From the NCBI GenBank assembly GCA_002633005.1, contig NMRA01000070.1, forward strand, positions 277,575 through 341,574: 64,000 bases of DNA, in the 5' to 3' direction. Shown here piece by piece: positions 57,657 through 64,000 of this stretch (the stretch's first letter is position 1; each line of letters starts with the position of its first letter). A program made the position numbers and the translations under genes. The notes under the pieces are model-generated. The model ran no database searches. It saw only the letters and a list, made by a program, of their open reading frames with translations, and had not been told where the DNA came from. This DNA is from Phoronis australis (Eukaryota; Phoronida; Phoronidae).

Positions 57657-57730
57657 GAGGTTAACATGATGGTTTTCAGACCCTCAGATTGTGTTAACCT
57701 CGTCATTAACACCTTGGGGTCGGAAAACCA
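57657..57730. repeat. Two overlapping inverted repeats
   Basis: GAGGTTAAC (57657-57665) pairs with GTTAACCTC (57693-57701), and TGGTTTTCAGACCC (57670-57683) pairs with GGGTCGGAAAACCA (57717-57730). The two pairings interleave, so both cannot form at once without a pseudoknot. Confidence 0.75.
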
Positions 57731-58785
57731 ACGTATTCGCCGAGTGTGGACGTCAATAATTGTTTTATTATAGGATTATATCCTCTCAGAAACTCATAGA
57801 AGGAAGCTACATTTGGTGTTTAGATCCTATTTCGATCACTCATTCGGTCAATCACCCACCGTTTTCTTTTTCATTTTTTTTTTTTACTCAAACACGTTGT
57901 TGAAAGAATGTTTTCCAGCAGATACTCGGAAAGGACAAGGGAGCAATCGATTATATACTTGGAAGACACAAAGTTATACAACGGTCGTTTTAATGACGTG
58001 TATTGAATGTCGGTGAATCAGTTTGCTTTTGGAAAACAATCTTTTGTGCAATAATAGCGTTACAGGGGAAACTGCGATGCCTGGATGGAAATTTGCGATA
58101 ACCGATTGGTTTATATTTTACGGTTATTTAAAGACACGTGTCAATGAGGTCAGAATCCAGATGACAGTCTTTAGACTTTCGAGTCTGATGTTATTTTGGT
58201 GTCACGGTGGTTTGGATCAGAAAGACACCGGAATCAAATGACGATCACTTCTCGATTAATTCGTAAACAAGTGTTTAAAGGAGTTTAAATCGGCGTTCCC
58301 CTAGCAGCATTCAATTGCATGAGCCGTCACTAAGAATTGCATGAGCGATTAATATGGAAATCATTGACTCCAAAATATTGATGGCTGATCATATAAATCT
58401 ATACTCATATTTGGACTGACAGCGGGTTTGTAACAGATTGACGTACTATAATTATAAATTAAACATCCTTTTGATGACGTAGATCAAAAACAAGAATTTT
58501 GTCGCCGCACCTGCAGCAGTGTTGTTGACTATACATACAAGCACAGGGACTTGCTGTTTAACACGAAGTAACATTAATGTTGCGCCAACGTTTGATTTAG
58601 GCAACGAAAATATAATCGAACTCGTGTTGTTCCGAACTCGCATTAGTAATGATTCCGAGGGTCGAGAAGAACTGAAGGGATGTTATTGACCTGGGCCTTA
58701 TGGCCTGGCGACTGGTTCAATGATTTCTGCTGCCGAAGCAGCGTGGTCGTCTGGAGAATTCCTGGCGTTCTGTTGCAACACGTCT

Positions 58786-59203
58786 GTTTAATCAACGCGT
58801 AATTTTTCTTAATCAACGCGCACTATTGCTTGTTCAACGTCTACTTTTAGTCAGCTCATGTGGTCCAATCACGCCCGTGCTCTCAAATCTCAAACTTTAC
58901 GGAAAATTTTCTACATGGGTGCACGCGGGCACCCAGCCTTCAATATGGGGGGCTCGAATTCCAGACTTTGTGGACCCTTTGGTAACAAAAAAGCGGGCAG
59001 ACTAAAAAGAACGGACGCACCTCTGTGAATTGCACGTTTGCGCATGTTTAGTGGACTTTTGCCTCATTTTCTCGGATATTTTGTCTCTCTGAGGCGGACC
59101 TTTTTGCCCACCTGGGTGCGCGTATGTGGGTGCAAAACAACTTTTGATTAAGTTTATCAAGCAAAACTCCGCGTTGATTATCCAAAATTACGCGTTGATT
59201 AAG
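58786..59203. mobile_element. Foldback element with 52-bp inverted ends, carrying a nested MITE
   Basis: Arms 58786-58837 and 59152-59203 are near reverse complements, built around AATCAACGCG repeated twice per arm. Between them lies the MITE relative at 58922-59126. The outer pair probably existed first and the MITE landed inside. Confidence 0.75.
58922..59126 (-). mobile_element. MITE relative of 56857-57058, reverse orientation, nested
   Basis: On the minus strand it starts CATACGCGCACCC and keeps AAAAAGGTCCGCCT, AAAAGTCCACTAAA and CCCGCTNTTTTGTTA-like words of the first copy. It has about 50 extra bases near its other end. Confidence 0.75.
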
Positions 59204-59999
59204 CGCATTTCAACGTGCAGAAAGATACTCGTTTAAGAATCCTTTGGCGCTTCATAATTAAAGGACGAGAGGTGGAAGAGCAAATACGATCTTCCGTGAA
59301 TGGTCCGAGTTCTATCGAGGAAAAGCGTGAACTATAAAATTTGGTGTCGCTCCATTGTCGATCTAAATTCAGTTAAACTATAGACTTATCGTTAAACTTG
59401 CGACATGCGTTGATGAAAAACTCGTATTGAGAGCAAGAGTCTATTATTTTAGCAAAGGTCCTTCGTGACTGTTTCAGTTTTTGAGTCGATTTATGCCAAA
59501 CAATAAAACTGGCGAAAGTGTCACCAACTCCACATTTTATGAATTGGCATAGGTTTGAGGAGTTTGATGAGGCAATTTTGGTGTTACTAATTTTACACGA
59601 TAATACGAAGCATGTGAAGTCGCTCCACCCTCCTCAGCAGATGTACGTCTCGCTTCCGGCGGCCATGCACGTCATGACAAACTATAGGGCTCCGTTTCGT
59701 ACACTCGAGACATTAGCAAGTGCATTGCAGCAAAATCTTTGCTTAAGGAATGGAAACTGTAAAAATATATCCGATAATTTAAGAATTCTATACCATAACT
59801 CAACACTCCAGCCTCACTGACCAATCACTTCCGTCAGTGGCCACCATTTCACTATTACGTTGGTTGCGTTACTAAAGTGTCGGTCACACTCGCGAAACAC
59901 GTGGTCTCGCATGATCTCGCTTTTCTCGTTCTCCCGTAAGTTTTACGAATCGCACGTGCGCATCACTACAGACCTACGCTTTTCCCCCTTCCCTTGTTT

Positions 60000-60503
60000 T
60001 AACAAGTTCAAATCATAGAATGAGTCTACCCTTGTGTATTTTCAACGTAAGTTCGGGTTTAATTCACGTTTGGCAGCCAACTTGGAATATATTACACAGG
60101 ATTATTGCCACAAATACTTTTAAGTCAATTTTGAAATTCTAAATTCGGAATTCTAATTTGTGTTCCTTTTGTAATAAAGCTCCAGAGTCGCTGTTACACT
60201 TTTTCTGGGAATGTTGCCCTGTACAAGATTTTTGAAAGGAATTCAGAAAAGTACTTCATAAGCGCAACACTTAGCTTCCCAACTGTTTTTCTTACAAATG
60301 TGTTATTCTTGGATTTAATGAGGCAAAAGATTTTCTATTTAAATTTTGCTGTTACTAGCCAAACGGTAAATTTTTCTAGGGGAGATGTCACAAAAACATT
60401 CCTAATATTTACAGATTTGGGACATATGCTCAGGAGCACTGAAAAATTTATTGTGTATAAAATTTTGCTTATCTGGGAAAATTTTATTGTTAACTCCATG
60501 TAG
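60000..60503 (+). pseudogene. Truncated LINE ORF2 C-terminus with zf-RVT-like zinc knuckle
   Basis: The frame reads LHRIIATNTFKS, then a stop and NLCSFCNKAPESLLHFFWEC. The C-x2-C-x7-8-H-x4-C pattern followed by ...VQDFW/stop-KEF is the zinc-knuckle region after the reverse transcriptase in many non-LTR retrotransposons. Several stops and a frame shift follow, up to an end at about 60503. The reverse transcriptase itself is absent: a dead 5'-truncated copy. Confidence 0.65.
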
Positions 60504-61989
60504 CAGTTGCTTACTTTATACGAGAATGGTCTTTCCTGAGGTGCGCATGCGCGTGCGAATGGGTGTTTTTTATTGATTTTGATTGTACTTGTTTATCAAT
60601 TACAATAAATATATATGTAAAAAATGGCAGCCATTTTGATTGTGCATCAGAAGTAATCAAGTTAAAATATTATCCATGAAATTCTATTTTTATTGCTTAC
60701 TTCAAGAAAAAAATTATGTCGAAAAAGGCAAAATTTGGAAATAAGTTTTGACTTCGGCTTAACCGGTCTGCGTTGGAACTCTTTTTTGTGGCATTTTGAC
60801 TAAATGACACTGAAAGAGTTTCGTTTAAAATTAATCTGAAAACAGTGCATGGAGACTGTAAAATTCACACATTTAAAATTTATCGAAGCTCTTAAAGCGA
60901 TATGCACAACGAATAAAAAAGAAGTCACTGCTCCGCCCCAGTTTCTCGTCACACTTAAGTTTTTCCTTTTGTATATCTTGTTCACAGAAGTGTAAAAATC
61001 ACAATTTTATCGATGGTTTGTCTACGAAGGCAACTTTGCCACACCGGGAACATACTCATTGACCCAAGTGCTTCAACAAATATTTTCTCCATAAGGTACT
61101 TGGCTCGAAACACGTGTAGGAACATTTTTGTTAATATAATGTGCCAGTCCAAAGTACACGACTTGCCGCTCCACGCGTATTTCTAAAAATAGACATTTTC
61201 CAGCGCCCATCATTCACAAATGAATACAAAATTAAGTAGAATCCCATATCACTTGATTTTTAATCTCCACGAGAACTTACAACCCATAAATGAATAATTA
61301 AAGCTTAAAATACAATGTTTTACAATACAATGCAATACAATACGAAACAGGACCTTATTTTAAGATGTAATCAAATACAAGATATACAAAAATCTTGTCA
61401 AAGTGTTCAGAAAACACTGACGTCGTCATTGCAGACTGGAGTTCTTCATCGCGTAAAATTAATTCCATTTAATTAGCTTTCGGTAATTTTACATAGACAT
61501 AATTGCGCGAAACTGCGGGACCATGCTTGGGTAATTAAAAATCCCCTATAATTTTTCCGATTTATTACACGAATCTAAAATTAAGACACCCACAAGCCGT
61601 GGAGCGATATGACGTGGCATCTGGAAGCTGCTCAAGGCATTGTTTGATACACATAGGATTTACACGCTTTCACACCAAATACTCTAACAACAGAAATAAA
61701 GAATTCTTATAAAATGTGTGCTCGTCATTGTAAATTCTCTAGCATCCAATCCATACATCCATCGTCACTAACAACCTGCTACTGATGAAACTCAACATGT
61801 GCAGAATACTTGTTGATTCCAGAAACCTATTACGTGCAACAGGATTAAAGGTGTAACTAAACATTCTTTGACAAAGTTATGCCCTTACGTTAGCTGAATA
61901 ATGAATGAAATCTGGCGACCTTTTTTAATAAAAAATGTGGTTTTCACGGAGTTTTTCTAGAAGTAACATGAAACGAAAAAATGATTTTC

Positions 61990-62060
61990 TGTGATCAGCC
62001 ACAACTCGTAATCGAACTTGCAATCACCGCGGTCGCAGTTTAAGGCTCTGCTGCCAAACT
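61990..62060 (-). repeat. tRNA-like SINE fragment
   Basis: On the minus strand: GGCAGCAGAGCCTTAAACTG, then CGACCGCGGTGATTGCAAG, then TTCGATTACG (B-box-like). The layout is that of a tRNA-derived element, with weak box A and poor stem pairing. Confidence 0.4.
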
Positions 62061-62237
62061 CAATCCAGTTCGATAAATGGTAGAGTGCTTTAAGCGTAGG
62101 TGTAGGTAAATACCACAGATAACATCATCACTGCTCAAAAATGGAATTAACAAAAAGTACCTGAGCAAGAGGAAAGCATAGAACAAATGAATTTTTATAG
62201 CAGAAAACAGTAATGGTAGAAAACAGCAATGGTAGAT

Positions 62238-62268
62238 ACACACGCGTGCACGCATGCGCACACACACT
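62238..62268. repeat. Alternating purine-pyrimidine tract
   Basis: ACACGCGTGCACGCATGCGC followed by ACACACAC; Z-DNA-type sequence. Confidence 0.9.
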
Positions 62269-62269
62269 T

Positions 62270-64000
62270 AGCTAGGTATATAAATACACGAGTAGAAAAA
62301 CTCCTAACATGTGGTTTGATAGATTGTGGAATATACTTTAAGAGTTGAGCTGATTTTATTCGCGGCATTCAGCCAGGACCACATGTCGGTGCGTGTAAAG
62401 GAGAAAGAAAGACCAGCTGTAATTGCTGGGTTTGTTGACTAATTTTGCTGAGAAATCGATGGTTGTCTGGAACCATAACATAAGACTCTCACTTGATGAT
62501 TTCATTTTGAACAAAAATGACGATAGCTACAACACTCCATCAAAACTCAGTCGAGCAGACAAAAGGAAATCCATAGTACAAACCCACGCAGCTAGTCCCG
62601 TGAAATCTCTAACAAAAGAATGAAAGGGTCACGTACGGCGAGAGTTCTGTGTAGCGATCAATAACACATGTATTTGTCATGTTTGAAAGGCATTTGACCA
62701 CCTCTCTCCGGCTTATGTGGGACTTTATCTACAAGACAGTGCATTAGGCCAAATATCTACACAACTGCATAGTTTATCTCGGTTAAAGTAAATATTTTCT
62801 GGAAAAAGAAACCCTGTAGAATATCTTCTTTAACATGTTACACGACCATGTCTTTTTACCAATTTTCTAAATTATCATTTTCTTTTTGTTTTATGCAACT
62901 TTTTTATGAAAATCATGAAGGTCCTACTTTTGATGGCCCTTATGCAAAACTGGAAGATTTTGAAAACAATTCCTCACTGCATGTTGTAAAGTGCATAAAG
63001 AATAGTATGGAGATGCTTCATGTGAATCCGACCAGCCATTTCAGAGTAAATCAATTTTGAACATTTTTTTCTAGGGTCCTGTATAACCTTAAATTGACCT
63101 AAGCAGCGCTGCCTGGAATTTTAACGCATTGTATAGATAAAACTACTACAAGAGTAACCCATTTCTGACACAAACCCGATGCGTGCATCAAGAGATAAAT
63201 GTTCAGCTACATGTAGAAAAACAAAGCAACATAGCAGACCCGTTTCAGATCGCTGGCTCTTTCGATCGATAGACATAATTCTGTCTGATACGTGTACCAA
63301 CTATCTCAAATACGCCTATCTAACCGACGTGAAAGAGCCAGGGGGATGTGAAAACTTCATGCAGACTACTTCGCATAAAATTAGTGACTTTCCAAATTAC
63401 TACACTGCTTCTATAATAATTTTGTCGGAGGCGAACATTATATGCCCACTGACGTGTGGGAACTTCAATCATACAGCCAGTCCAATGACTTTTAAACTGG
63501 AGAACGATTGACATTCGTACATTTACAGTAACGTTCACCTCAGAGGACGGGGAATTTGAGGCTACGACATTCATCTCGTAAGCCAATGTTAGCACATTAT
63601 ATTACTAAGATCGGGTCTAGTTATCTCCACGTGTAACCATATGCGAGTATACTTTCAGGAAACGAATAGCATCTTGGACATCAAAAGCAATGCCAAGCGA
63701 CCGTTTACGTATTCATGCTTTCCTTTCTCGTAAACTGTTGGTCTCTTTGCTGAACTATTTTTGAGCGGATTCACGAAATGTTGCCAATTTCCACGGCGTT
63801 TTGACTGGAGATCTAGGCAAAGATGGTATCTTACTTCTATGTGAGCCGATTCGTGGATGAGACGGACTCGCCACCTGGCGTTGGTCATAAGCCAACATTA
63901 GATCATGTGCTACTGCGAGGATAGGAATGTATCTGCGAGGACAGGAATGTGCCTCTTCGCTGAGCCGAAGCGCACCGTTTCTTCACTATATTTGTTAATT
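62270..64000. other. Intergenic, no gene recognised
   Basis: Frames of up to about 110 codons occur on both strands but overlap and show no family signature or splice support. Confidence 0.45.

Noticed and set aside
59518-59820. 100-codon open frame
   Set aside because: No family similarity, no splice or promoter support; frame length is within chance for this composition.
63179-63511. 110-codon frame containing CPLTCG, resembling the ShKT end
   Set aside because: Only one short motif matches; the other cysteines are absent or wrongly spaced.

Overview
The window is animal (metazoan) genomic DNA. It has split genes with GT/AG introns, long repeat-rich non-coding stretches, tRNA-derived SINE-like repeats, fragments of Penelope-like and LINE retroelements, and three assembly gaps (8025-8149, 31812-32012, 49795-50008). 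Nothing bacterial or viral is apparent. An invertebrate, probably marine, fits the low gene density, the frequent TACATGTA-type motifs and the divergence of the one recognisable gene from human; a cephalochordate or hemichordate is possible. This placement is inference only.

The one complete, confidently recognised gene is a nischarin orthologue (NISCH) on the + strand at 33160-54933. I reconstruct 14 coding exons, all joining in phase, giving about 1647 residues: a PX domain (exons 1-4), a leucine-rich repeat block (exons 5-9), a helical linker (exons 10-13), and a very large last exon (51660-54933) carrying 1090 residues with the conserved nischarin C-terminal blocks. The start codon is fixed by an in-frame stop 19-21 bases upstream. 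A short upstream ORF, a CCAAT/TATA-like pair, a 69-nt near-perfect intronic hairpin and two SINE-like copies cluster around exon 1. Exon 12 reads through a weak donor to a stop and a polyA signal, so a natural PX+LRR-only short form is possible.

Regions. 0-2 kb: a head-to-head inverted pair of decayed Penelope-like GIY-YIG endonuclease ends. 2-8 kb: no gene seen, two small tandem-repeat clusters. 8.2 kb: the last exon of a gene ending in a ShKT (six-cysteine) domain, directly after a gap. 8.8-9.3 kb: a copy of a foldback element that recurs complete at 27.7-28.5 kb. 11.9-13.4 kb: degenerate tandem array. 14 kb: SINE-like fragment. 15.6-19 kb: G-rich DNA-transposon ends and the first copy of a long repeat that recurs inverted at 32.0-33.0 kb. 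19.8-30.5 kb: four diverged copies of a long unit, alternating X and Y blocks; each X block may hold a decayed ShKT C-terminus. One unit is interrupted by a 651-bp insertion, and another carries a tandem array of CTCF-like motifs. 33-55 kb: nischarin. 55-64 kb: intergenic, with a small MITE, a nested MITE-in-foldback structure, a LINE zinc-knuckle fragment and a tRNA-like fragment.

The genes form no operon. Their relationship is limited to a single-copy signalling gene embedded in repeats, with one repeat copy ending about 60 bases before its first ATG.
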